Under the pieces are notes generated by a model. That model did not search any database and was not told the origin of the DNA. It saw only the letters and a program-made list of their open reading frames with translations. A stretch of 23,165 nt of DNA from Chlamydiales bacterium. GTDB lineage: Bacteria > Chlamydiota > Chlamydiia > Chlamydiales > JAACFD01. Of this stretch, positions 6,632 through 15,069 are shown in pieces. The stretch is from the NCBI GenBank assembly GCA_009937555.1, contig JAACFD010000006.1:1-23165 (forward strand), read 5' to 3'. The position numbers were made by a program, and so were the translations under genes. Numbering within the stretch: position 1 is the first letter of the stretch; each line of letters begins with the position of its first letter.

Positions 6632-9456
6632 TCGCTCATAGCGCTTGTACAAGCACATACTAAGTTGCGATCACCCCAGACATGGTCAACTGCATTAGCG
6701 CTTGGCCATGGCTTATTTTCTAAAAGATAGTCTAAAGCAAAGCATGCCTCTTTGATGCTATAGCTGTAGTTCCACTTGCTTATGTCTGTTATTGTGTGTG
6801 GAGCATTTTTAATTGGATTGTCTTCTTGCGAGTAAGTACTCTGTTCGATTTTACTGATCTCTTCACGAAGCTTCCCTAGAGCCATACAAAACCGATCAAG
6901 CTCCTCTTTAGATTCACTCTCAGTTGGTTCGATCATCATAGTTCCTAGTACTGGCCAACTAATTGTAGGGGCATGAAAACCAAAGTCCATTAACCTTCTA
7001 GCAATATCTTCAATGTTGACTCCGCAGCTCTTTTTAAACTCTCTAAAATCTAGAATAAGCTCATGAGCAACAAAACCTTCTTTTGAGGTATAAAGGACCT
7101 TGTAGTGGGTTTGCAAAACCTCTTTAAGGTAGTTAGCATTTAATATAGCTACTTCAGAAGCTCTTTTTAAACCTTCTCCCCCTAGCATACGGATATATGC
7201 ATACGAAATCAGTAAAATACTAGCTGAACCAAAAGGTGAGTAACAAGGAGCATTTACTCCTTTTTTATACTTAGGATAAAGTCTATGGTTTGGAAAAAAG
7301 GGACTTAAATGCTTCTTACATAAAATAGGCCCCACTCCAGGCCCCCCTCCTCCATGAGGAATACTAAAAGTTTTGTGCAAGTTTAGGTGACATATGTCAG
7401 CTCCCATTTGAGCAGGCGAGCATAAAGATACTTGAGCGTTTAAGTTTGCACCATCCAGGTAAACCTGCGCTCCATAACTATGGATTAATTCACACAGTTT
7501 AGGAATTCCCTCTTCAAATACTCCATGGGTTGATGGATAGGTGAGCATAAAAACAGCCACTTCATCACCATGTTCTTTTAGCTTAGCTTCTAAATCATTT
7601 AAGTCAATATCACCAGAATCTGTACAGTTTACAGCTAATACATCAAAGCCTGCTAAAGCTGCACTTGCAGGATTTGTACCATGAGCTGAAACTGGGATTA
7701 AGGCTTTATTTCTCTGCGACTGACCTATTTCAGAAAAATATTTCCTTAGTACCAATAACGCTGCTAACTCTCCTTGAGCTCCAGAGTTGGGCTGCAAGCA
7801 ACAACTATCAAAACCTGTTATCTCACATAGATAGCCTTCTAACTTTCTTATTACCGATAGATAGCCTTGAACTTGTTCTTCTGGTGCAAATGGATGGATG
7901 CTTGAAAACTCTTCCCAGCTTAGAGCCTGCAGAGATGTTGCGCTATTAAGTTTCATACTGCAGGAACCTAGAGGAATCATACTGTTAAGTAATGAAATGT
8001 CTTTTTGCTCTAACTTTCTAATATACCTCATCATTTGCGTTTCTGAGTGTATACTGTGGAAAATTCTTTGCTTTAAAAAGCTCTCTTTCCTCTCTAGATT
8101 CTGTGGTATGATTGATGAACTATGTAGTTCATTAATATGAACCTCTTGCTCAGTTAGAATGTAGACTAGAGAGCAAAGCTCTTCAGCATCGCTTTTCTCA
8201 TCTAAGCTAATCCCAATACTACCATCTTCAAAATAACGTAGGTTAAAATACTTATTAAGAGCTCTTTTCTTAATTGCTTTTAACGCTCCCTTGGAGAAGG
8301 GGCCTAACCTAAGAGTATCAAAGTAACTTGTGTGTGATAAAGCGACTCCTCTTTCTTTAAGTAGGATTGCTAAAGTACATGCTAAGAAGTGAGTTTTATT
8401 TGCTATAGCTATAAGGCCATCTGCTCCATGGTATATGCTATACATAGCAGTCATAATTGCTAGTAGAGCTTGGGCAGTACAAATATTAGATGTCGCTTTT
8501 TCTCTGCGAATATGCTGTTCCCTTACCTGAAGAGCCAGCCTAAATGTTTTGTTTCCATGGATATCTTTTGATTCTCCTACAACCCTTCCCGGAACCTGCC
8601 TTTTAAACTCTTCCCTAACAGCAAAAAAAGCTGCTGAAGGCCCCCCAAATCCTAAAGGCACCCCTAGCCTCTGAGATGAACCTAAGGCAATATCAACTCC
8701 AAGCTCTCCTGGAGGCTTTAGTAAATTTAGAGCAAGTAGGTCTGCTATCATAATCACAGAGCATCCGTGTTGCTTAGCTTTTTCAATAGCATCTGTAGGA
8801 TCTATTAACTCACCATCTTCACCAATATAAGGCAGCACTACAGCAAAATGCTCATCACAAATTGATTCAAAAGATCCTTGTTCAATTTCTATCTCAAAGG
8901 GTTCTGTTCGTAAAGCTAGGACATCTAAAGAGTAGGGACTTACCTTAGGGTGAAGGTAGAGTTTCTTCCGTTTTTCTTTATTAGCTTTTGGATGCTGAAA
9001 ACTCAGGTTAACTGCTTCAGCAAGAGCTGAGGCTTCATCTAGTAAAGAGGCATTTGCAACCGGCAGTCCAGTAAGTTCTGTGATAAGGGTTTGAAAATGA
9101 AATAAAGCTTCAAGCCTACCTTGAGAGATCTCTGCTTGATATGGAGTGTAGGAAGTATACCATGCCGGATTTTCAAAAATATTTCGCTTAATTACATTGG
9201 GGATTTCTGTATCAAAAAAGCCTTGTCCTAAAAGAGATCGAAATACCTGGTTACTAGAACCCAAGGACTTCAAATGCTTAATAAGTTGAGCTTCCCCCAT
9301 TTTTTCTGGAAGTTGAGGCTGGCTACTGAGTAAAATTTCTTTTGGAATAACGTCGTGGATAAAACTAGATAAGTCTGAGTACCCTAACTTTTCTAGCATT
9401 GCCTGAATCTCTTTCTCTGAAGGCCCTAAATGTCTTTCAAGAAATCCTTTCATCAT
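6583..9456 (-). CDS. gcvP: Glycine dehydrogenase (decarboxylating), P protein
   Basis: The P protein of the glycine cleavage system uses pyridoxal phosphate to decarboxylate glycine and passes the aminomethyl group to lipoyl-GcvH. At 957 aa this is the single-chain form, with both halves of the P1/P2 type fused, and it equals the E. coli protein in length. The N-terminus (FLERHLGPSEKEIQAML) and the PLP site HLNLHKTFSIPHGGGGPG are diagnostic; the Schiff-base lysine is Lys695 (codon 7374-7372). GSCSMKLN and the C-terminal GDRNLVCAC also match. After SDYA, where the family usually ends, there are 13 more residues, and these lie over the convergent small ORF. The ATG at 9456 comes 3 nt after the gcvH stop with no clear ribosome site, which suggests coupling; an adjacent ATG at 9453 is an alternative. 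Confidence 0.96.
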   Translation of the reverse strand: MMKGFLERHLGPSEKEIQAMLEKLGYSDLSSFIHDVIPKEILLSSQPQLPEKMGEAQLIKHLKSLGSSNQVFRSLLGQGFFDTEIPNVIKRNIFENPAWYTSYTPYQAEISQGRLEALFHFQTLITELTGLPVANASLLDEASALAEAVNLSFQHPKANKEKRKKLYLHPKVSPYSLDVLALRTEPFEIEIEQGSFESICDEHFAVVLPYIGEDGELIDPTDAIEKAKQHGCSVIMIADLLALNLLKPPGELGVDIALGSSQRLGVPLGFGGPSAAFFAVREEFKRQVPGRVVGESKDIHGNKTFRLALQVREQHIRREKATSNICTAQALLAIMTAMYSIYHGADGLIAIANKTHFLACTLAILLKERGVALSHTSYFDTLRLGPFSKGALKAIKKRALNKYFNLRYFEDGSIGISLDEKSDAEELCSLVYILTEQEVHINELHSSSIIPQNLERKESFLKQRIFHSIHSETQMMRYIRKLEQKDISLLNSMIPLGSCSMKLNSATSLQALSWEEFSSIHPFAPEEQVQGYLSVIRKLEGYLCEITGFDSCCLQPNSGAQGELAALLVLRKYFSEIGQSQRNKALIPVSAHGTNPASAALAGFDVLAVNCTDSGDIDLNDLEAKLKEHGDEVAVFMLTYPSTHGVFEEGIPKLCELIHSYGAQVYLDGANLNAQVSLCSPAQMGADICHLNLHKTFSIPHGGGGPGVGPILCKKHLSPFFPNHRLYPKYKKGVNAPCYSPFGSASILLISYAYIRMLGGEGLKRASEVAILNANYLKEVLQTHYKVLYTSKEGFVAHELILDFREFKKSCGVNIEDIARRLMDFGFHAPTISWPVLGTMMIEPTESESKEELDRFCMALGKLREEISKIEQSTYSQEDNPIKNAPHTITDISKWNYSYSIKEACFALDYLLENKPWPSANAVDHVWGDRNLVCACTSAMSDYAHSTLSSSPNLPGI

Positions 9457-9459
9457 AAT

Positions 9460-9825
9460 TTATTGACTAATCATTTCATTATACTGTTGTTGGTCTAACA
9501 AAGAGTCTAATTGCTCTTTGTTCTCAATCTCCAGGGTGTATAACCAGCCATTTTCTTCTGGAGACTCATTTAGCAGGTCAACAGAATCGGCTAGATCAGT
9601 ATTAACAGATAAGATAGAACCCTCTAGTGGAGAATAAACATCTGCAGCAGCTTTTGTAGATTCCAAAACTACCACCTCTCCTCCTTGGCTAACTGATTTT
9701 CCAATCTCAGGAAGCTCTACATAAACAATATCTCCTAGCTCTTGCTGGGCATGCTTAGTGATACCAACTGTAGCTTTTGAACCTTCAATTTGTACCCATT
9801 CATGAGTCTCACTGTATTTTTTCAT
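9460..9825 (-). CDS. gcvH: Glycine cleavage system H protein
   Basis: GcvH (121 aa) is the lipoyl-bearing shuttle of the glycine cleavage system. It carries the aminomethyl intermediate from the P protein to the T protein. The lipoylation site is Lys58 in VVLESTKAAADVYSP (family consensus ESVKAASD), and the N-terminal YSETHEWV and the GDIVYVELPE strand are typical. An AAGG ribosome site overlaps the end of gcvT, whose stop is 5 nt upstream. Lipoate is expected from the ligase encoded at 14150-14842 in the same run of genes. Confidence 0.97.
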   Translation of the reverse strand: MKKYSETHEWVQIEGSKATVGITKHAQQELGDIVYVELPEIGKSVSQGGEVVVLESTKAAADVYSPLEGSILSVNTDLADSVDLLNESPEENGWLYTLEIENKEQLDSLLDQQQYNEMISQ

Positions 9826-9830
9826 AAACC

Positions 9831-10901
9831 TTAACCTTTATCTTTTCTAATAAAAGGAAGCTGACATAAGGTCGCTATTTCCATTTGGTTTCTTATTTGC
9901 ACTTGGACTTCTTCCCCTAAGCTCATAGCTTTACTAAATAAGCCAATTGCTATGGGCTGGTCTAGGCAAGGCGAAAATCCCCCTGAAGTAATAATCCCCA
10001 CTTTATCGTTTTGACTAAAAACTTCATAGCCTTTTCTAGGAATCTTTTTTCCTTTTAACTTCATACCAATAGACAACTTATGAGGCTTTTGTTTTGCTGC
10101 TACTATTGCTTCTTTACCTAAAAAGTTTCTTTCACGCATTTTTACAGACCATGCTGATACTGTTTCAAATGGGTATAACTCTGAAGATAGTTCATTGCCA
10201 TACAATGCAAAGCCAGCTTCAAGACGCAAACTATCACGTGCAACTAACCCTATAGCTTGCAGAGGGTAATTGGCTGAAAAGCTAAAAAAATGCTCCCATA
10301 AGTCTTGGATAAGTTCGTTAGGAACAACCAACTCAACACCAATAGAACCTGTGTACCCCGAAGAAGAAACAAGTACATCCTGACCCTTGTAGTCTACCTT
10401 AGTAAAGTGCATAAAACGTGGGATATCTGCTAAAGATAAAGCTTGCTTTACCAAAGCATGTGAGTAAGGTCCCTGTATAGCAATCACTGACAAGCATTCT
10501 GCTTTCACCTCAAGTTGCTCAGGGAGATTAACTTTTAGGTGCCTGTATACATTTTCTTTGTTTGCAGCATTGCAGATAAGAAACCAGTTATTATTATCTT
10601 CTTTGAAAAAAATAAGGTCTTCTATGCATTTACCTTGCTTATTACATAAAATTCCATAAGTAGCACTCCCCTCTGCACATCCTAGAAGAGAGTTAGTGAA
10701 AAGGTAATCCAAAGAAGAGTCGCAACCTTGCCCTTTTATAGATATTACGCCCATATGAGAAACATCGAAGATACCAACGCCTTCTCTAACACACTTATGT
10801 TCTTCAAGAGCACTCTTAAAAAACAGTGGCATTTCATAGCCTGCAAACATTCCCATTTTTGCATGATGTTTGCAGTGCCATTGGTGTAGTAATGTCTTCA
10901 T
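9831..10901 (-). CDS. gcvT: Glycine cleavage system T protein (aminomethyltransferase)
   Basis: GcvT (356 aa) releases ammonia from aminomethyl-lipoyl-GcvH and transfers the one-carbon unit to tetrahydrofolate. The N-terminal HHAKMGMFAGYEMPLFF (12-28) and IFDVSHMG (44-51) are standard. Asp95 in CIEDLIF aligns with the catalytic aspartate of the family (Asp101 in E. coli), and ARDSLRLEAGFALYGNEL marks the folate-binding core. The start at 10901 has one of the best ribosome sites in the window, AGGGGAGGAG at 10916-10907, 5 nt from the ATG. It is the first of three tightly packed gcv genes and lies 24 nt after the PpiD-like gene, so all four are probably co-transcribed. Confidence 0.96.
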   Translation of the reverse strand: MKTLLHQWHCKHHAKMGMFAGYEMPLFFKSALEEHKCVREGVGIFDVSHMGVISIKGQGCDSSLDYLFTNSLLGCAEGSATYGILCNKQGKCIEDLIFFKEDNNNWFLICNAANKENVYRHLKVNLPEQLEVKAECLSVIAIQGPYSHALVKQALSLADIPRFMHFTKVDYKGQDVLVSSSGYTGSIGVELVVPNELIQDLWEHFFSFSANYPLQAIGLVARDSLRLEAGFALYGNELSSELYPFETVSAWSVKMRERNFLGKEAIVAAKQKPHKLSIGMKLKGKKIPRKGYEVFSQNDKVGIITSGGFSPCLDQPIAIGLFSKAMSLGEEVQVQIRNQMEIATLCQLPFIRKDKG

Positions 10902-10925
10902 AGCAGCTCCTCCCCTAAAAACTGC

Positions 10926-13241
10926 TTAAATAGAAGTATTAATAAGTTTCTTTTCCTTTAAAGAATCTAACAAGTCATAAAAATAGAATAAAACAAGCTC
11001 ATTTGCCAAGAATTTCTGCTTTGTTAGTACACTATCAACTTCTTTAAGCTCTCCATTTTCACGAGAGTTTACATAGAAAAAGTGAGCGGAGCCATCTAGT
11101 GGGTATACTACACTAGACCATTGCTTTGCGTTTAGACTAAACAGGTCGTTTGACATTTCTTCTGTCTCTGCACGAGTTAATGAATGAGGGCTCATTTTAA
11201 CTCCAAACTGACCCTTCACAGTATTATTATTTCTTAAAAACTCCGGCAAATCATTACCTTCTTTAAGCTGCTCGCGAGCATAATTCAATAAAGGAGCAAA
11301 TCGATGCCTTGTTAAAAATGATACTGAAAAGTGCCCTGGAACTTCTTTTTTTACTCCAATGGCCTCCAATTCTTTCTCTATCTCTTGAAATTCACTAGCA
11401 TACATTTTTTGTGCAAGTTCATTCAAAGACTTAGAGAAATTCTCTTTAAATATTTTTGCTTTATCTATAGGGTTCAGATTCAGCTTTTCCTTCAAAGAAC
11501 TTTTCTCAGCTTCATATAATGCGATAAAGCGCTCAGAGACTTTATCCTCTAAAATACCTGCTGATTTTGCTTCACTAAAGCTAACAATTTCAAAATCATT
11601 TTTTTTCAGCAATTTAAAGCTATAAAACATCTCTTGGTTCTGTGTGTATGAAACAAGAGTATTTTTTCCTTCTACACTCTCCAACTTATCTAGAGCTTGC
11701 ATAAGGCTAAGAGGCTCATTAATACCAGGTAGATTTATATTTGCTCCATCACCGTGAAAACTTAAAGTTGTTTTCTCTGACTTTGCTACTTCCATTGCTT
11801 CTTTTAGCCACTCAGGGTGCAAGTCAACTAGTTGCATTCTTGCATACTCATCAAGCTTCAGTCTGTCTTGATCATTAAGCTTAGATAGGGCAGCGTACTT
11901 TTCTTCTCTATTCTCTAAATTTGGAAGTTCAATATTAGCAAAAGCTTCTTGCATCATCTTCCAATTTTTTTGCTCCCCTAATTGCCAGTCCCATGTTTGT
12001 TTTAAGGTAAAACGGGAGGCAAGCAAAGCTTTATTAACCTGTGTAACCTCAAGAACAAACTTCTTTTGAATGAGATAAGGAGCTTGCTGCTTCAGCTCAT
12101 CAATTGTTTTATACTCCTTTACAACCCCCTTAAACTTCTTGCTTGCAACAGAGTTTATGTAACTTTCTAGCAGTACAAGGTCACTTAGATTTGAGAGCTT
12201 AAACTCGCTGGACATCTCATACTGATCTACCTGAACTTTCTCCATTGCAAAAGAACTGAAGTTAGAAATGCTGTAAGGTGATTCAAAAACAGAGCTACCT
12301 AGATCATATACAAAAGCTCTAAAAAGCATCACTTTTTCCATTACATGGAAAAGGTCTCTTTGTGTCATTCCAAGCCTTGTTAACTGCAAATTCATGTACT
12401 GCTTAACATCCATGTTCTGCTTTTTAAGGTGAGACTGAAATTGCTTGTAATTATTTTCCGCTAAAAACATGATCTTAGCTTCGACTTCTTCTTTATCTAT
12501 AGAGTATCCCTTTGCTTCAGCAACATCAGCAACATTATAGATAAACTGGCTTAAAATATTTAGAAAGTTACCTGAAAACCAATCTTCAACAGTCTTATAG
12601 TTAAAGAGTGAGAGGTCTCTACGCATCAAATAAGTATCTCTAGGAATACCATTAGCTTGCTTTCTTGACTCGTCAAAATAGATTAGCCTTTTTAGTACAT
12701 CTTGGTTAAATTTTTTCTCAGATAAATATAGCTTAATACGAGCTTCAATAGCTTCTGCATCTAGTGGTTGAGAGGCGTTGATTAGACTTGAGTAATTTCT
12801 GTAAAGGTCAGGAGCAAAATCTCTCCAAATAGACTCTGCACCAAGGCTCTTTATATAAGGATGACTATAAGCTGTGTAATTTTTTTCTTTTTTATGCATT
12901 TCAGAAAAACTTTTTTCTAAAGCCGGTTTATAGTAAAGCATTACAGCTGTTGCTAAGCCAGACTCAAAAAGGTCTTTCTTAAGAAAGCCATCATTGAAAA
13001 AGTTGCCTCCAAAAATGTTTTCTGAGTTTTCTTGGTCTTCTACATCTTGCTTACAAAATGCCTTCATCATTTCAATATCTCTATAATTAATAGAGTTCCC
13101 CTCAATAGTTTGGGCTACATCGTGGTCTGTATAATTTATAGATTGTGTTTCAGAGGTGCCAAAAAATGAAAAGCTGATAACAATCACAGCTGTAATGATA
13201 ATGAACAGAATTTTCTGGTGTCGGCGCAACAGCCCTAACAT
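10926..13241 (-). CDS. Membrane-anchored PpiD/SurA-like periplasmic chaperone
   Basis: A 771-residue protein with a short basic N-terminus (MLGLLRRHQK) and one membrane span (about 11-28), then a large polar, helix-rich domain expected in the periplasm. The architecture and the start resemble PpiD-type SurA_N proteins, including those of Verrucomicrobia. The stretch around residues 240-310 (KGYSIDKEEVEAKI...QLTRLGMTQRDLF) is the most SurA_N-like part. I find no parvulin motif of the 'RARHILV' kind, so prolyl isomerase activity is doubtful and a chaperone or scaffold role is more likely. AAGGAG (13253-13248) stands 6 nt before ATG 13241. A promoter with a palindromic spacer lies just upstream. 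Why it precedes gcvT is not clear. Confidence 0.75.
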   Translation of the reverse strand: MLGLLRRHQKILFIIITAVIVISFSFFGTSETQSINYTDHDVAQTIEGNSINYRDIEMMKAFCKQDVEDQENSENIFGGNFFNDGFLKKDLFESGLATAVMLYYKPALEKSFSEMHKKEKNYTAYSHPYIKSLGAESIWRDFAPDLYRNYSSLINASQPLDAEAIEARIKLYLSEKKFNQDVLKRLIYFDESRKQANGIPRDTYLMRRDLSLFNYKTVEDWFSGNFLNILSQFIYNVADVAEAKGYSIDKEEVEAKIMFLAENNYKQFQSHLKKQNMDVKQYMNLQLTRLGMTQRDLFHVMEKVMLFRAFVYDLGSSVFESPYSISNFSSFAMEKVQVDQYEMSSEFKLSNLSDLVLLESYINSVASKKFKGVVKEYKTIDELKQQAPYLIQKKFVLEVTQVNKALLASRFTLKQTWDWQLGEQKNWKMMQEAFANIELPNLENREEKYAALSKLNDQDRLKLDEYARMQLVDLHPEWLKEAMEVAKSEKTTLSFHGDGANINLPGINEPLSLMQALDKLESVEGKNTLVSYTQNQEMFYSFKLLKKNDFEIVSFSEAKSAGILEDKVSERFIALYEAEKSSLKEKLNLNPIDKAKIFKENFSKSLNELAQKMYASEFQEIEKELEAIGVKKEVPGHFSVSFLTRHRFAPLLNYAREQLKEGNDLPEFLRNNNTVKGQFGVKMSPHSLTRAETEEMSNDLFSLNAKQWSSVVYPLDGSAHFFYVNSRENGELKEVDSVLTKQKFLANELVLFYFYDLLDSLKEKKLINTSI

Positions 13242-13289
13242 ATTTAACTCCTTAATGGATATTTCCTTAAATATTTCTTCAGAGAGGCC

Positions 13290-13318
13290 ATTCTAGCAAA
13301 GCATATGCTTTGATACAA
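13290..13318 (-). promoter_or_regulatory. Promoter with perfect palindrome in its spacer, upstream of the PpiD-like gene
   Basis: On the minus strand TTGTAT (13318-13313) and TAGAAT (13295-13290) are 17 bp apart. Sixteen of the 17 spacer bases form the perfect palindrome CAAAGCATATGCTTTG (13297-13312). Transcription would begin near 13283 with a leader of about 42 nt. The -10 is a one-mismatch match; the -35 is weaker. No T-run follows, so it is not a terminator for the upstream HAD gene. Confidence 0.45.
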
Positions 13319-13333
13319 CGAGAATTTCAAGCA

Positions 13334-14104
13334 TCAAACAAGTGTTTCTTCTGTCAGTAGAATACGCTTATGCACAAACTCATCACTTGCAGTTTGAAAA
13401 AGACTGGAATGCTGTGACTTACCTAGCTTTCCAATCTCTCCATCAGTTAAGCATAAATAAACAAGAGGAGCTAAGGAGGGACAGCGTAAAAAGGCTGATG
13501 TCTCTTTTGCTAAGGTATCGCTATTTTTCACACCACCGAATCCTATTAATTTTGCTACAAGGTCTGATACCATAAGGTCATCTGGAGCGCCTCCAATATA
13601 AGCTACTCTAGAGTACTTTTTCTTTAAGTACTCTACTACCCGTCTTTTACCATTAGGTTGAACCAAAAGAGCATGCCTATCAAAGTCTTTGTAGCTTCCA
13701 TCTGAATTATAATATATCGGTATACCAAATACATTATCTTCACTAACCCCAAGTACTTGAGCAAGCTCTACAAGGGCTACTTCTGGAAAAAAAGCATTTA
13801 TAAACACCTGCTTTCCAAGAGAGTGAAACAAATGCAATAAACCTTTAGCATCTTGCACTAAACGCTTAACACAAAGCTCTCCCATTTCTACAGAGTCTTG
13901 AAATGAAGGATGAAGTAAAGAAAGTAAATCCTTTGTAGCTTGCATTTGCTTACCATCAGTTTTACGCAAAACACTTAGCTGATTGTTACTTTCTAACAAA
14001 GCTTCTTTATTTTGCGCGATAGGTTGCCAGGGCAAAGCTGAAGTTAGTGTATTCTCTGCATCAAAAACAATAGCATCAAAGGGTTCTCTAATTAAGCTTT
14101 TCAT
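13334..14104 (-). CDS. SerB-like HAD-family protein with degenerate active site
   Basis: A 256-residue HAD-fold protein whose outline follows phosphoserine phosphatase SerB: nucleophile motif at the start, 'FQDSVEMGELCVKRLV' in the cap, 'NVFGIPIYYNSDGSYKDFD' before motif III, then 'GKRRVVEYL' and 'VAYIGGAPDDL'. The key residues are altered. Motif I is Asp15-Ala-Glu17-Asn-Thr, not DxDxT. Motif II has Asn103 in FINAFF where Ser/Thr-Gly-Gly is expected. Motif IV has Gly172 instead of the Asp of GDGxxD, though Asp176 remains. Lys153 is kept. The nucleophile could work, but the acid/base and metal ligand changes suggest a different or lost activity. It lies 45 nt after the lipoate ligase on the same strand, with no clear ribosome site at ATG 14104. 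Confidence 0.7.
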   Translation of the reverse strand: MKSLIREPFDAIVFDAENTLTSALPWQPIAQNKEALLESNNQLSVLRKTDGKQMQATKDLLSLLHPSFQDSVEMGELCVKRLVQDAKGLLHLFHSLGKQVFINAFFPEVALVELAQVLGVSEDNVFGIPIYYNSDGSYKDFDRHALLVQPNGKRRVVEYLKKKYSRVAYIGGAPDDLMVSDLVAKLIGFGGVKNSDTLAKETSAFLRCPSLAPLVYLCLTDGEIGKLGKSQHSSLFQTASDEFVHKRILLTEETLV

Positions 14105-14149
14105 ATTTATGTCTCTGATTTTTTTAAACTAACAACTTCTTCTCTTATG

Positions 14150-14842
14150 CTAAACTTGAGAAAAAAAAGCTATTAGTTTTTCTTCTAGTTCTTTTTTAAA
14201 ACCATCTCTTTCTCTTGATGATTCCCCTAGTAAACTAGAGCTATTTTCTTTCATGACCCTAGCCATTTCCTTGCCTTCTATTAGCACTTCATGAATTAAG
14301 GCCTGTCTAGATTCTACAAGATTAAGTGTGGCTTGATGTAGATAACCTTGCTTTTTATTTCTTTGAGCAGCCCCACCTATTTTTTTATTACTAAAAAAGA
14401 TATCGTATTTACTAGGCTCAGCCATACAAAACGAAGGTCTAGAAGCATGTTGCTCACTAAGGTCAATGTTGATTAAGTCTGAATAACTAGGTAAGATTTC
14501 CAAAATAGCTTCTATAACTATTTGGTTAATAAACTTATAGTTATCTAATGAATGCCTACTATAGTTTTTATGACTCGCAGGTAGAAAGAATGAGAAAGAA
14601 AGGTCATTTGTGTGTAAGACTATTCCTCCACCTGTAGGTCGTCTAGCTAGTTGCACTTGGCAATCTGCCGCTCGTTCTAAGTCTATAAACTTCTCTACTT
14701 TGATAAAATGTCCATAAGTAAGCGCAACTCCAGTCCAGTTATATAGATGTAAAATGCTTTCACTTTCTAGAGAAGCAAGGGTTGCTGCATCTAGATCCAT
14801 AATTTCTTGAGCATCTAAATCATTGGAGGTAATTATCTTCAA
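14150..14842 (-). CDS. lplA: Lipoate-protein ligase A family protein
   Basis: A 230-residue member of the biotin/lipoate ligase (BPL/LplA/LipB) fold. The lipoate-pocket motif RRPTGGGIVLH is at 67-77, and Lys154 in NKKIGGAAQR is the expected catalytic lysine that binds lipoyl-AMP; FCMAEPSKYDI and GYLHQATLN are also typical. It should attach scavenged lipoate to carrier proteins such as GcvH, encoded about 4 kb downstream in the same direction. It may also act on 2-oxoacid dehydrogenases, or be an octanoyl/lipoyl amidotransferase-like relative. Initiation appears to be TTG at 14842, because the ATG at 14856 runs into a stop after three codons and the TTG start keeps the N-terminal strand. The next ATG (residue 15) would cut into the fold. 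The position beside clpC matches C. trachomatis as I recall it. Confidence 0.88.
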   Translation of the reverse strand: MKIITSNDLDAQEIMDLDAATLASLESESILHLYNWTGVALTYGHFIKVEKFIDLERAADCQVQLARRPTGGGIVLHTNDLSFSFFLPASHKNYSRHSLDNYKFINQIVIEAILEILPSYSDLINIDLSEQHASRPSFCMAEPSKYDIFFSNKKIGGAAQRNKKQGYLHQATLNLVESRQALIHEVLIEGKEMARVMKENSSSLLGESSRERDGFKKELEEKLIAFFSQV

Positions 14843-14920
14843 TTTTATCTCTTCATTTTTCTATTTAAAACAACAAGCTCAACTTCTATAAAAAAGTTAG
14901 ATTCAAAAAAATTATATTGT

Positions 14921-14995
14921 TTTTATTCAGGGTTTTCAGCAACTTAACAATGTTTTATTCATGGCATGATAGCCAAAATGCATGATTGAATAAAA
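14921..14995. repeat. Three copies of TTTTATTCA upstream of clpC (two direct, one inverted)
   Basis: TTTTATTCA occurs at 14921-14929 and 14953-14961, start-to-start 32 bp, close to three helical turns. Its exact complement TGAATAAAA is at 14987-14995, making a 9-bp inverted repeat with the second copy across a 25-nt centre. The right-hand arm overlaps the -35 box of the clpC promoter. In AT-rich DNA one chance match is easy, but three exact copies within 75 bp at a promoter look like binding sites. Confidence 0.45.
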
Positions 14996-15014
14996 TAACT
15001 TTGCAAATTAGAAT
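14986..15014 (+). promoter_or_regulatory. Sigma-70-type promoter for clpC
   Basis: TTGAAT (14986-14991) and TAGAAT (15009-15014) stand 17 bp apart. The start point would be near 15021, leaving a leader of about 49 nt. The -35 shares bases with the inverted TGAATAAAA arm, so a protein bound there would block RNA polymerase. Confidence 0.5.
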
Positions 15015-15069
15015 GTGCCCTACACAGTATATATAATATATTAAATCCTTTAACCTATGGTAAGCTCCT

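Larger units (their letters stand above)
14843..15069. promoter_or_regulatory. Divergent lplA/clpC regulatory region
   Basis: This 227-bp gap between two divergent genes holds the clpC promoter, three copies of a 9-bp motif (see the separate entries) and a TATAAT read on the minus strand (14916-14911) that could be the lplA -10, though its -35 is not convincing. A second TATAAT at 15032-15037 on the plus strand has only a weak -35 (TTAGAA, 15008-15013). I see no CIRCE-type element (TTAGCACTC/GAGTGCTAA) and no CtsR-type direct repeat. Confidence 0.5.

Noticed and set aside
14843..15069. CIRCE or CtsR operator before clpC
   Set aside because: Neither TTAGCACTC/GAGTGCTAA nor a tandem GGTCAAA heptad is present; the repeats there have a different sequence.
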